In this document: piece after piece, positions 1 to 10,690 of the stretch
Position numbering within the stretch: position 1 is the first letter of the stretch
Layout: every line of letters begins with the position of its first letter
Assembly (NCBI GenBank): GCA_032821775.1
Contig: JAVLRN010000007.1
Coordinates: 3,038,001 to 3,102,000 of the forward strand
Length of the DNA stretch: 64,000 bases
Direction: 5' to 3'
Origin: Sanguinoderma infundibulare
Taxonomy: Eukaryota > Basidiomycota > Agaricomycetes > Polyporales > Polyporaceae
The notes under the pieces: generated by a model
What the model was told of the DNA's origin: nothing
The model's input: the letters and a program-made list of their open reading frames with translations, nothing else
Database searches by the model: none
Program-made: the position numbers and the translations under genes

Positions 1-393
1 GATGGGCGGGATCCCCTCTGTGGAGATGAACCAGCGAATGAACTCGGCAAGTTCTAAGCCGCGCGTCTGCAGCTCCGCCTTTCGAGCTTCGAGCGTCCCT
101 TCAAGACGGTTGAGTTCTGCCTCAGTATATGGTGTAGAGCCCGGATAACCGTGAACGTTGAGGAGGATCAGGCGGACGTTCCGTTGAGTGGCAAAAGGGA
201 TCATGGGCCGAAATCCAGCTACAGAAACTGGGTGAGCCTTGTACGATTCGCGAGAGCAGATTATTCTCATACCACTGTGAAAGCAGGTCCCATGAATCAT
301 GACCAGTGTGATGTAGTCGGCCGATGCGTTGGGAGCGCCGCTGTCCTCATAGTAGAGGATGGATCCTCGGTTGTCGACAGGAGCGGTGGGCAT
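1..393 (-). CDS. alpha/beta hydrolase-like protein, 5' part (runs off window)
   Basis: Two exons read on the minus strand: 393-273 and 218-1, with a 54-bp GT-AG intron (219-272) in phase 1. The protein starts MPTAPVDNRGSILYYEDSG and continues with DYITLVMIHGT, then AGFRPMIPFA, NVRLILLNVHGYPGSTPY and a helical stretch ending in IRWFISTEGIPP. The LVMIHGT strand and loop (oxyanion-hole HG motif) and the later RGYPGS-like segment are typical of the N-terminal half of alpha/beta hydrolase-fold proteins common in Agaricomycetes. The nucleophile elbow (GxSxG) and the rest of the triad would lie beyond the left edge, so activity and substrate cannot be judged. The start is the first ATG before the conserved part; a more upstream start was not found. 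Confidence 0.72.
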   Translation of the reverse strand, partial: MPTAPVDNRGSILYYEDSGAPNASADYITLVMIHGTCFHSGMRIICSRESYKAHPVSVAGFRPMIPFATQRNVRLILLNVHGYPGSTPYTEAELNRLEGTLEARKAELQTRGLELAEFIRWFISTEGIPPI

Positions 394-1838
394 TGAGAAT
401 CCGAGGAGATGGCGGCAAGGTAGTAAGATGGCCGATCGCAGTTATATGTGGCACAACTCAAAGGCGCTTCTAGAAGACTGTGTATGCGGTTCATGACCAG
501 TCAGGCTAGTCACACGCATATAAAGTTGGGCACAATGGCAGGGAGGGTATATGCGCCTGATTTAAAGGATCAGAAAATCATCTACCGAACCGTCATCATC
601 GAGGATGTGCCGCAAGAGAGTAAACGTACGCAAAAACGTGGTGACATGGCAGGTGTTGAACGAGAGGAGGCAGCGCAGCTGTCACGTGATAGTCTGTTAT
701 CGGACTTTGGAATTTGCTTACTATCGCTTAATTCCCTTTACTTACCATTCGGCACATGCCGTAAACTCAGCGCACTTCGGCGAGTTCGCGCAACCTGACC
801 ACAACCGTCGTTCACTCTCTTCCTCAGAGTTAATAAGACTGTCATACGCTACACGAGTTCCAGAGAGGCCGCCGTACCGTGCTTCAGACCCGCTTCGCAA
901 CAACTCCAGCTATGCGGAGCTTCCGGAGGATGTGACCTTCATCCATCGACCTCCCCAACGGTGACTGCACCCTCACCGCTATCATACATCACCTTAAGTG
1001 CAAGACGACCAAGGAAACTCAACGCGCGCACCAAATATATCGCGGACTCCTTTCTGATCCTAGCATAGATCCATCTGGCCCACCACGTCACCCGGCTGTG
1101 CGTCCGTCCTATGGTCGCGCGGGTAGCTGCATCATGGTCTTGGTATGGTATGGTCGTGGTCACGGACTCGTATGCTACAGATCCTGGGACTGAAGCGTTC
1201 GCACCATCGCGATCCACGCGCGCAAGCCTTGCCTGTCGTCCGGCTCGGACGCATCGTCAGTGTGTTGGTATGGCTCCGCGTATTTCTACACGAAAGTATG
1301 GAGCGACCAACAAGGTATACCCAGTTGAAGGAGAGACGGCTTTGAATGTTGGTTTGGACAGGGAGCAAAAATCGCACGTACAGATCGTGAACCCGTGAGC
1401 TTCGGGTCGGGCGTGTCGCCTATCATGTTGTTAGGCTGCACGAAGAATAATAGACTTACGGAGCCGCTGCACAGAGCTGAGACGAGCCGATTTAGGTGGT
1501 ACGACGAATGGCGTTGACCGTGATCCGGGATGTACACGACGGCACAACGGCCACAATGAATGTTGTTGCCCTCTAAACGAAAATACAAACAAAGTAGAGA
1601 CGGATGGCACCTCGTGCAGGGAGGGTATCGAATGCCCTGGCTCTCTCGCTCTTCACAAACAGAGGACGGCGACGGCGACGATCGACGGAACACCAACTAA
1701 CCCAAACACGCAACGCAACCCCGAGCGCGAGGGGACTCAAAACGAATGGACGGACGTGCGGTGTACAACACCCCCCAAACTTAGACGAATCCGACCTCGC
1801 CCCGGGTTGGCTCCGCGACGGGCGCGAGGCGCCGTCTT
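394..1838. other. intergenic stretch without a recognised gene
   Basis: About 1.4 kb between the start of the hydrolase gene and the end of the DUF6534 gene, both on the minus strand. It should hold the hydrolase promoter and the 3' untranslated region of the DUF6534 gene. Short open frames occur on both strands, but none shows domain motifs or a convincing exon chain. I see no tRNA or repeat here. Confidence 0.5.
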
Positions 1839-3838
1839 CTAGGCCGGGAGGGGCAGCGCGGACGCCGAGTGCGGGTGGTGCTTGATGTCGCCCGGCCCGG
1901 CGTCTACCGTTTCGTGTTGCTCGACGTTGACGAAGATCTGCTGTGTGACCTGGGGAGGACGTCAGTACCCTGTTCATCCGACGCGGCGGTGGGGCGAGGG
2001 GCGCGTGGACGACGATGAAGAAAATCGGTGGGGGGAAGCGATGGAGAAACGTGGGACGGACTCACCCGTTTGGCTGTGTGGTTGGTCTGGATGTTGATGC
2101 TGGACGGGTGCACGGTCATGTGGTCGCTCGCGTCCATGCCCCATCCACCACGAGCGTTCAGGGTGGACATAAGCGTGTTCGTGTAGAGCTTCGGGAGGGG
2201 CAGGTTGAAGGCGAGGTGCATGGTAGAAGGCTGCAAGCGAAGGAGGGCCATAACGGCGACGCGACAGGATCAGCAATTGGCGTTGAAGGCGAGAGGGATA
2301 GCGGAATAAATGCTCGGGACACTCTACTCACAGAGATCAAGTATGCCGCAAGATCGGCGATTGCAACCATGGAGGTGATAAGACCCGTCTGGACGGTCAC
2401 TGTACAGATGGGCAGACGATGAAGTTAGAAAGATGCGGTCTCGGAATTAAAGGTTTCGAGAACTCACTTCGAATGATTTTGTCGACGACATCGTCCGTAG
2501 CGGACATTCCCGTCTTGTTCTTCCGCTGTTAGGATGTCGAACAAAACTGGTAAGCGGGGGTAGGTTGAGAACGCGCGTCGTTAGTCGGCTTACCAGATGC
2601 CAGACGAGGGTGCTGGTGATGACAAGGTCGACAGTCGAGGCACACACGATCCAGACGATGGCCACCGGCTTGAACTTCCGCATTTGGGCGTACTCGGTGA
2701 CGATCGAGATCCAGATACCAGTTCCCACAGCACCGACTGGACGAGGAGCGTCTGAGACACCCATGAATGACGGCAGCGAATAAAAGGACCACATACTGAA
2801 TCCACCGACGGCGCCGACTATGATGAAGATGACGATCGGTTTACTTCCCGTCAAGACCTTGACACGCCACGCGAAGAAAAACTGTACGAGAACCGTGATG
2901 CCCGCCTAGGAACGATGTCAGTCGGAAAGACCATAAGGCCTGTGATGACAATAGCTCACCGTCAAAGACGGGTCTATACGTCGGTGGCGATTGATGACTT
3001 AGCCGGTGCGATACATATCGATGCAGGCGGCTCACCTGTCCCCAATACTGCAAGGAAAATAATCGTCAGTACGACTCCGGATCATGAGAACTATCTCCAC
3101 TCACTCGTCTCACCCCTTGTCAGTACCTCGGGGTTTCCTGGACGCACCACGGTCAATACATCCCCCCGACAACTTAACAAGCGAGACGACGAACCGAATT
3201 TGTGTATGAGGGGATCGTATATGAGCAGGGTGTCCATGACGCAATTGCCGGTGTCGATCAAGAAGAGGATCAACACCTACCCGAGGAATCATTAGACCGA
3301 ACCCCATCGACGCGTCGGAACAAGCCAATAATACTCACGAGAGCTTTCATCCATGTCTTATCACTGCGCAGGGGGCGCCCATCAGAACACGGCCGACGAC
3401 GACGAGGGCACACTCACTGTTTGTATGTCGAGAAATAGAGGTACGTCTGGGTGACCGTGATCCCGTAGAGCAGAACGTTGAAAATCACGCCCATAAAGAT
3501 CGGGCCATAGCTGAAGGCGCAAAGCACCAGGGCCACCGTCAGTAAACGCACAGCACAGCGCTCGTTCGGTCCAAATAGAGGTTTCGGGCGATGGGTGGTA
3601 GAATGAGGACTCACACTTGCTGTGCTGGCGAAAGTCCCATCTTGCGGACCGAGGGGAGGAGAAGGGCTGTCGAGTGGGGGCTGTCCGGTGTTCCAGCGCT
3701 CGGACTCACGGACAGGTGAAGGGAGGGAGGAACAGAAGTCGCGGGGCATCATTGCCATTGCGAGTATGGGTGTTATATACATACCACGACGCCACCGAGT
3801 GCCATCTGGACGTTCGCGACCGTTCGAAATGGCGGCAT
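1839..3838 (-). CDS. DUF6534-type seven-helix membrane protein
   Basis: Minus-strand multi-exon gene. Exon 1 (3838-3785) encodes MPPFRTVANVQMALGGVV. A 26-bp exon (3640-3615) encodes MGLSPAQQ. The next exon gives the family start YGPIFMGVIFNVLLYG then TQTYLYFSTYK. Later exons carry further membrane helices (about 2850-2560: VIFIIVGAVGGFSMWSFYS, then GTGIWISIVTEYAQMRK and AIVWIVCASTVDLVI), the conserved TVQTGLITSMVAIADLAAY near 2400-2340, and the cytoplasmic ending FNLPLPKLYTNTLMSTLNAR (about 2195). The last exon ends at the stop 1839-1841 after VTQQIFVNVEQHETVD. The helix order and the KLYTNTLMSTLNAR signature match basidiomycete DUF6534 proteins. Function is unknown for the family; the seven-helix topology is receptor-like but unproven. 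Some inner exon edges are uncertain. Confidence 0.85.
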
Positions 3839-5199
3839 CCCCCTTCGACCCCGTGCCTTCGGTCAAGCCGACAGACGGATTTCGCCGCAGATACGGATTT
3901 GGCAGATCAAGCTCAGATCCTGCTACGAATCCGCTCGCCGCCGCGAAAAGCGGTGCAGGATCGCGTCCGTTGCGAGGGCGCTGATAACCAATGGAAGTCA
4001 GCCAGGCTGCTCAACTCAATCGTCGTACGCCACGGCCATAATCACCGAGCGCACAACAGCTAAATTGCACATACCAGGACATCGTTTGGGGATATGTCAA
4101 TGTCAAAGAGCGACGGAGGTTGCCACCGAAGGCATGGCGTCTGGATTCCGTAGCCGTGGTCACGGCGGATGTACCCACTCCAGGATTATCAACAAGCTTC
4201 TCGAAACACTTGAGTAAACGGTTCAAAGGAACACAATGACGAGGACTTACCGACTGGCGGCGGCCAGAAGACGACGGTGGGCGAGTCCGGCGACATTATC
4301 AGCAACTGTATTGAGCGTCGCGAGGTCGTGGTACGTTACTTGGGGTGACGGAAGCTGACAGCATTGACAAGGGAGTGAACAGGTTGGAGGCACAAGCGCG
4401 TGGACGAAAAACACGCTGGAGTGGTGGGAGGGTGACATGGTTAAATCAGCGGACAGGACCCGGTTCAATTTTGCATAATGATCATTCGGCGCCTACACGT
4501 TGCGGCCCATTCCGTCTCTGCATTGCCCTGGCATTGCCACCGCCCGTCCACATGGCTGCACACTAGCCGGACGTGCCTTAATTGTTCGAACTCGTCCTCG
4601 TGCACGAGACCATGACTGCATGAAGCAAGTGAGTGAGTACTGAGGTTGTCTAGAGGATACTACTCACGGGTCTCTACTGCGAAGACTTTCGCGGAAGCGT
4701 CACGCAGCTTTGCATCTCTGTCATCCGTGCGTATGGCCCGCGGCCGATGCTCGAATGCCACTGTCAGACTCCGCAGGACAGCACGAGCGGAAACGACCAT
4801 TCGCGACGACGTCCCAGGACGAGACCCACATTAATATTACCTGGGCGCATGCTCTACCCTCACTCTGAAGCCTCTCAATCGTTTCGTCTTCGACGACGCT
4901 TGACGCTGGGCATTAGACCCGTCTCCATGTTGTCTCCATGTATAATCCACGCGGTGTACGTTCTAAGATTGTCTACGAGGTCTCGGTTTTCGCTTTTAGT
5001 TAAGGGTCAGTCCGACATGAACGGAAGAAAAAGACCTAGAGCAGATGCACCCATTGCAAGTTTGTAATATCGGACTGTGCTTTCACTTACAATCGTTCGC
5101 TTGACCGTAATTGTTCAACTTCCGAGACCACATTTAGCGCCCATATTTCAGCAGTGACGCTATCACGTGATGACGTCGTCGGTCGATCTCTTCGGAGTC
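3839..5199. other. intergenic stretch without a recognised gene
   Basis: About 1.36 kb between the DUF6534 gene start and the distal edge of the left arm of the large inverted repeat. Several short open frames exist on both strands (for example minus 4226-4011) but they lack domain motifs and splice continuity. Single-copy by eye; it does not recur beyond the right arm. Confidence 0.5.
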
Positions 5200-5459
5200 A
5201 GAACCTGCCTTTTCCCTACATACGTACATGGAAGCGGGAAGGTAACACAGGTACTGCTCAACTTCAGCATGTTTGTGCCTCCTACAACCGACTCGAAAAA
5301 ATGCACTTTGCGCCGAGGTCAGTTCTCGCACGCTGCTCCATTCGATATTGGACTGCTGATCCACTGTTCTCAGACTGTGCGCTAGAGGCTGACCCAGAGA
5401 CTCATTAAAATGGGCTCTCGGGAAGCCACATCGTAGCTCGCGCGTCCATCTTCTAAGCC

Positions 5460-8400
5460 ATGTCTGCGTATCATTGCCCGCAAGGCCTCAACGGGTCTTA
5501 CATCGCCTCTCCACTAGCCTCGCGTCGCCTCGGAAGGACCACGTTCGCCTCGTGGTCCCAGTTCCTCCATCGTATCGAGGCCTATAAGAGAACCCGCCGC
5601 CGGCTCGCACACAAGGTCGCCACCCGGCCTCAACTCGAGCTCGACACCAGTACCAACGACGACGACGACGACTACCAGCGTGCGTTGGTCGAGACCTTGC
5701 GCGACCGTGTTGCTCTCCACGCGCTCGACAATGCAGCTCACCGTCGGCGGCGTATCTGGGCAGAGGTCGAGACGGAGGTCAAGACAGAGGTCGACGCCGA
5801 GGTCGACGCCGAGGTCGACGCCGAGGTCGACGCCGAGGTCGACCCCACCCCGTCAGCCACACCTCTGCCCGATGTCGACCCGGGACGTAGGCGGTTCCTC
5901 GTCAAGATCCGTAGGCCCCGACCGACACCCTCGACCTGGTGTGGGGTAAGGCGATGTGCCCGAGGTGAGGAGGAGGAAGCTGAGGTGAGTCCTATCACTT
6001 ATTTCTCGCTCGCGTCGTCCCGACAATACATAGGCTTTGGCTCGCATCGCACACTGGCAATCTACATTCGTTCCTGCCGTGCAATCGAACGGAGACCGAG
6101 AGCTCAGCTACGCAAGCGTATATCAAGGTACTGTTCCGTCATCTATCTTCATGTTCTCCTTGATACTAAAGTCTGGCCGCTGCTCATTGTCAGCCGTCGC
6201 CGACTTAGAGCCCTGGGTGAAGGTCGAATACGATGAGTGCGACCTCGATCTTGGTCTCGCGACCCCGTCAGCCTCATCAGGTCTGATCAGCCAGTCGCCC
6301 TCTAGCCCTGGTGTTCGGCTCCTCTCGCGGGCGCCGTCGTTCTTTGCGCGCTCTCCCCCGCCTGCGACCTCCGATGTCCGTGTGCGCGTAGAGAGCGAGG
6401 AACCTAGCCTAAGCGACATACCTCCGTCCCCGCCACGGTTCACCATCAAGCCTGAACCCCTCAGTGTCGACGACTTGGTTCTCCTCGGTCAGCTGCCGCC
6501 AGCCAACGCTCCGCCTAGTGCCGTTCAGCAGCGCATTGACGTTCCTCCAGCCCCCGCACCGAGGATCAAGGCGGAGGCCAGTTTCGAATCCGTAATCTTG
6601 CTCGATGGCCCTCCCCTGGTTAACAGCCCTCCGGTGATCTCCCAACCCCGACACTCGGGGACCGGTGCTGTTCGACAGATGCGAGTCGACGAGGACAGCC
6701 CGATGCTCGATGACTTCGAGACCATCGAGGCCGCCGGACAGATGGCACCGACGGGTCGCGCTTCCGCTGCGCAAGCGAGGATCAGGGCGGAAGCGAGCTG
6801 TGAATCCATTGTCATGCTCGATGGCCCGCCCCAAGTCAACCATCGTCCGGTCGACTTGCAATCTCGACCGTATGCGACAGGTTCTCTTCCAGCGGTGACG
6901 TCTGGTCCTCAACCCGCGCCTGTAGTGATCCGGATCGAATCGAACAGCGCGGACGACTTGGCGAACCTCCACCGGCTGGGCGGGGAGGTTATCGATCTGA
7001 CGAGTCCTGTCAGCCACAACCCCGCGCCAGCTCCCGGACCCCGCAAGCGCCAATGTTCGCTGTTCGGTGACGACGATGACGACGATGAAGAGCCCATCAT
7101 CACGGCGTGGAAGCCCGCACCGAAGCCCAAGGGCAAGAAGGCGCGCGAGGCCGCGGCTGCTGCGGTGCGGGTGAAGCGCGAGAAGGTCGACGCGGCTGCG
7201 GTGCGGGTGAAGCGCGAGGAGGTCGACAGGTTCCTCGACAGCCTCGCGGAGGAGCACCGGTTCATGGACGTCTCGCCACCCGAGGAGCTGCCCAGCGTCC
7301 AAAGCGCTCGAGAGCAAAAGCGAAGGGTCGCCCAAGGTCTTCCTCCTCCCGTCACGGAGGCTGTACTTCCTTCTCACAGACGAGACCATGACGTCGAGAT
7401 GGACGACGTTGAGTCACGAGGCTCGAGGCATCCGTGCGCCGGACCTGCCGCGCTCAAAACTGCTCATCCCGCCGTGGTCCCATCGCGAGCGCGTGAGGTG
7501 CGGCAGCAGCCCGTAGACGACATCGTTATGGAGGATGCTCCTCAAGTTCTCGTTGCAACAGAGCCACCGCGCCCGTCCTCGAAAGCGACCGTCCAGGCCA
7601 TCATCGCGGGGCCCACCGTCATCGTTCTTGACGACGACGCCGACGATGACGAGATCGACCCAGACAACCTTGCGCTATTGCAGGAGCTGCGCAAGATGCA
7701 GCGCGATCCCGACGAGTGGTACCGCTCGCAGCCGTCGGTGCCTGCGCCAACGCCCGTCGTCGTCAAGCTCGAGTCCACAGACCAAGGTGCGTGATCACTT
7801 TGTCTGTCTATCGCAGTGCTCCTTGGCTGACATTCATAATCATCTGCAGCTACGCTCGTGAACATCAGGGTGGAGAGCGAGCCCTTCCTCGGTGTCGACT
7901 ACTCGCCGGAATCAGGTCAAGACGGCGGTGCTGTAGTCAAGACGGAGCCGATTGAAGCTGTGCTCGAACCCCAGACGTTCTCGTCGGAGCCGGTTGGAGT
8001 GGGCGAGGGTGAGTTGATCTACTGGGTTCTCTCTCTCTTCCAAGTCTTTCCGAACGCTCACGTTGTGCTTAACGTCAGTACACCAAGTTTTGGTGGAGAG
8101 CCCGTCGGCATGGTCGGCGTCATCGGCGAGCACGTCCGATGACGATGATTGTGACATCAGCCTTCTCATCGAGCGTATGGCGTCGCTGAGCTTGATTGAC
8201 GAGGGCTTCGAGTCGCGCGAGGACTCGATCGATCTTCTTTCGACTTCTGTCCTGTCCATCGACGAGAAGGAGGAGGAGGCCGTGATTGCTGTGGATGTTG
8301 GGCGCCAAGGTACGTGATGTGTCCCAACTATGATTCACTCTTACCGAACGTTCATTGGATTGCCGACAGGTCTCGCGGACGTACGATGCGAGCCTAAAGT

Positions 8401-9406
8401 CCTGTCCCACTGTTCGCTCATGAAGCCATCCGACTCCGTCATCTCGTACTTGAGTCACGAAGACTCGGCCGACGGTCCTTCTCCCGAGTCGGAAACGCAA
8501 GTGTGCTCCGTCGATGCGCCGCCCGCTGTTTCTCCCGCTCGCCTCGAGGCAGAGCAGGTCGCAGGATCTGGCACGGATGCATCCTACGTCGAGCCTGATT
8601 GCGACGACGACCACGAGGAGGAAGCCATCGAGCTGTATGAGCTATACGCGTCGTTGCCAACGGACGACGCGGACGACGCCCAGGACGCGATCCCTTGCTC
8701 AGACGAAGACGGGGAGCTCGGCTCTGATGCGCGCCAGGATGAGATCCCTCTCCCGGCTGCTCGCTCGAGCCACGACCTGTCTTACTACGAGCCCGCTCCC
8801 CACGCTTCTCTGGACGCACCTGTTCTTGCTGGTCTCGAACAGGTCCCACTCGCGGACGTTTCTGCAACGTCCACCGTTCTTGCTTTGGTTCAAGACAATG
8901 GCTTGGTCTGCGCTGCCCATCCTGTCCAGGAGGACCTCGTATCCGATGCGGCAACGTGCTTCAGCGAGGACGACGACGGGAGTGCTGGATCTGACACCAT
9001 CAGACCTGCCAGTAGCGACTGCGACGACGAAGACAGTGCTTCGTGGCGCCGCGTTCGGTCTTCGCCTAGCGAGGACAAGGAGCGCGCGCTCTCCGACGCT
9101 GTCGACGAGGATGGTGACGATGTCCACGCCGCGTCTCCGGCCTCGCCTCAGGATGATGTGTACTCTGTCATCTCTAAGGTCCCACTTGCGCCCTCTCGGT
9201 CACGTTTCCCGCAGATCCGTCTTCGTCTTCCGAAGGTGCGCCCTCGAGCGCCGCTCACAGCTGGTTCTGTGTCCGCCTCTCATGTTTTCCCTCCCCGGTC
9301 CTCCGCCGGGCCTTATGCGTCTACTCCTCCTCATTTGTCGACTCGACATCCGGTCTTCGCTCGCGCTATGTCCGCGCTCAAAAGATGCCTGAGGCTCAAG
9401 ACGTAA
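5460..9406 (+). CDS. acidic protein with SUMO-site/SIM-like repeats, left copy
   Basis: Six exons: 5460-5984, 6034-6127, 6194-7786, 7850-8008, 8079-8309, 8370-9406; every junction is GT-AG and phase-consistent, giving 1212 aa. I recognise no catalytic domain. Residues 1-175 are charged, with an EVDA tandem run. Residues 207-732 hold psi-K-x-E sites: VKVE 215, IKPE 291, IKAE 331, VKRE 533 and 545, VKLE 730; VKTE follows at 767. Hydrophobic-acidic strings follow several of them: VILLD (nt 6592-6606), IVMLD (6808-6822), VIDLT (6988-7002), VIVLDDD (7618-7638). A basic KPKGKKAR-type stretch near nt 7120-7145 could be a nuclear signal. The C-terminal exon is very acidic and ends in a basic tail. 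Family knowledge: psi-K-x-E is the SUMO-conjugation consensus, and short hydrophobic strings beside acids bind SUMO. Inference: a SUMO-modified or SUMO-reading nuclear scaffold. The paired copy at 15632-11622 runs towards it. Confidence 0.8.
5787..5846 (+). repeat. 12-bp tandem repeat encoding EVDA units
   Basis: Four perfect units of gaggtcgacgcc (5787-5834) followed by one variant unit, inside exon 1 of the left-arm gene, encoding consecutive Glu-Val-Asp-Ala. The corresponding place in the right arm (about 15260-15310) has only two perfect units plus degenerate ones, so unit number has changed since the duplication without disturbing the frame. Confidence 0.9.
7327..8200. other. near-identical tract shared with right arm (about 12840-13710)
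   Basis: From about 7327 to about 8200 the left arm matches its mirror with very few differences. The exon 3 end (155 residues from VAQGLPPP to the exon end), exon 4 and the two introns 7787-7849 and 8009-8078 agree, except for a c/t difference near 8056. Just upstream (7300-7326) the arms differ by several substitutions and an in-frame indel, and exon 5 beyond 8190 begins to differ again. Identity that extends through introns and has sharp edges fits a gene-conversion tract better than selection on protein sequence. Limits are approximate because they were compared by eye. Confidence 0.65.
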
Positions 9407-10337
9407 CGGCCGCCTTCTCCGCTGCCGCTCATTGCGCTCTGGAGCATTTTTCCTGACGTCTGTCAGGACTGCGCCTCTGGCGTTCGCTTCGCACCAAGTG
9501 GAGCAACGCCCACTGAGGCCGCCGGCTCGCGCGTGGCTACGCGCTGTCGGTTTCCTTTCCCGTCCGCAAGGAAATCCAATCACCGCTGCACGCTGGACGC
9601 TAGCTTGCGATCCGACTCTGGAGAGCCTTGCGTGCACTTGACGAATCCATCAACCCAACGGTTTTCGCCTGCCGACCAAAACACTTGAAAACGCAACAAC
9701 TGGTGATCTGGATCTCTTCCTATGGCCTGTTCGCGTGCGCTGAGGGAATCGGACCTCCGAGAGGAGGGCGACGACGCTGGACAGGTGGGTTCTTCGTATT
9801 CAATCGTGTTTGTGGCTCTGCTGATCCGGAATTCCACGCGCTCATAGTGCTCAGCAAGTTGGACTTGTCTGTGTTCAAGCTGACGCCACGACGGCTCTCG
9901 GAAGGCAAGTGCGTTTTTGAGTACACGCTGTGCTCGCTCAAGGCTGAACGCAGATTTTCTCTCCAGACGTCGTCTCCGTTGTGGATGGAGAGTGCCGACT
10001 GTGCGTCATTGGTTGAACGCGCGCCCTTGGCGCCTGCGTCCCATTGAGCACAGTTGGTTAGCCGTACGTCCCGTTCCTGTGCGACTGTCTTCTTGTCTTG
10101 CTGCATCTCTGTTTGCGAAAATGTGGACAATCCAAAGAACGCTGTGTTTTCGTGATAGTTCTTCTCGTCTTGTAATCACTAAATAGGTGGCCGCAGAATA
10201 TACGTTGGGTTGACTGTGAACAGTTTCGGTCAGAGGGGATGATCTTTTCCCTGCAGTTACATGGGGACCGAGTTAAACGTCGCCAGTAGTTGGTTGGAGC
10301 CGAGCCATCAACATATAGTTAAGCCCAACTGCTGTAC
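9407..10337. other. 3' flank of left-arm gene inside the inverted repeat
   Basis: About 930 bp after the stop codon that is shared with the right arm (10691-11621). It contains frames open on both strands in both arms, including 136-codon frames at minus 10130-9720 and plus 10898-11308. The substitutions I sampled between those two frames (57 bases at the far end) all change amino acids, which argues against a selected protein. Divergence is about 9 percent in that sample but close to zero from 10046 to 10337. Probably untranslated and intergenic sequence. Confidence 0.5.
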
Positions 10338-10690
10338 TAAGGCGGTTTAAAGTAGGATAATGTCGTTTGAAGGTTAGCCTCCCAGCAGAGATAATCCGGG
10401 AGCAAGGGATGAAGTCACCTTAAGCGACCGAGAAAAAGGACGTATCTCCACCAGGGATTGAACACGAAAACTCAAACAGAAACCGGCTTGCATTATTCCA
10501 GTTTATACCGTTAGATCACAACAGCTTTTGCTCGAAAGGGTCCAGCAGCAAAACATTGGCTACAGGGGTGGGGCGCGGCCTTCCGAAATCTCTTCCCATC
10601 GACACTCACTCCACGGCGTAGCCACGATGCGGCCTCAAAAAGGAAACATTCATGCACCGGACCGGGTGAGGTCGGAATAACGATGTCTGC
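10338..10690. other. unique 353-bp spacer between the inverted arms
   Basis: Matching stops abruptly at gctgtac (10331-10337) on the left and gtacagc (10691-10697) on the right. The spacer is not self-complementary by eye, is less GC-rich than the arms, and has no open frame of note. It contains a tRNA-like promoter pair on the minus strand (see 10454-10518). If both arms annealed in single strand, this would be the loop of a hairpin of about 5 kb. Confidence 0.85.
10454..10518 (-). other. tRNA-like A-box/B-box pair (possible SINE head or tRNA relic)
   Basis: On the minus strand, TGATCTAACGG (10518-10508) resembles the RNA polymerase III A box and GTTCAATCCC (10463-10454) resembles the B box. 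They lie about 65 bases apart end to end, near tRNA spacing if there is a long variable arm. A five-pair anticodon-like stem can be drawn between them (actgg with ccggt), but its loop would be 11 bases. The acceptor arms do not pair well, so this is not a functional tRNA as read. A degenerate tRNA or tRNA-derived SINE head is possible; chance resemblance is also possible. Confidence 0.25.

Larger units (their letters stand above)
5200..10337. repeat. left arm of a large imperfect inverted repeat
   Basis: This arm is the reverse-complement counterpart of 10691-15880. Mirror coordinates sum to 21028 near the centre (9917 pairs with 11111, 10337 with 10691) and shift stepwise to 21037, 21040, 21097 and 21092 further out, showing a handful of indels. 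The innermost 137 bases (10201-10337) are identical to the other arm by eye. A 120-base sample near 9300-9420 shows about five mismatches. The stretch 9640-9900 is more diverged. The distal limit is placed near 5200, where similarity fades within a few tens of bases. The arm carries one complete six-exon gene plus its 5' flank and about 930 bp of 3' flank. Confidence 0.93.

Noticed and set aside
6409..7389. 326-codon minus-strand frame opposite exon 3 of the left gene (and a 390-codon one in the right arm)
   Set aside because: Antisense shadow of a GC-biased coding exon; it has no start context, domain or splice logic, and the two arms differ in its length.
9720..10130. 136-codon minus-strand frame in the left arm, with a matching frame (10898-11308, plus) in the right arm
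   Set aside because: Both are open with the same start and stop, but the sampled differences between them are all non-synonymous and the opposite-strand frames are equally open. This is what high-GC DNA gives by chance; no motif is present.
10440..10530. Functional tRNA gene in the palindrome spacer
   Set aside because: A- and B-box-like strings exist, but acceptor and T stems do not pair and the anticodon loop would be 11 bases; kept only as a possible SINE or relic.
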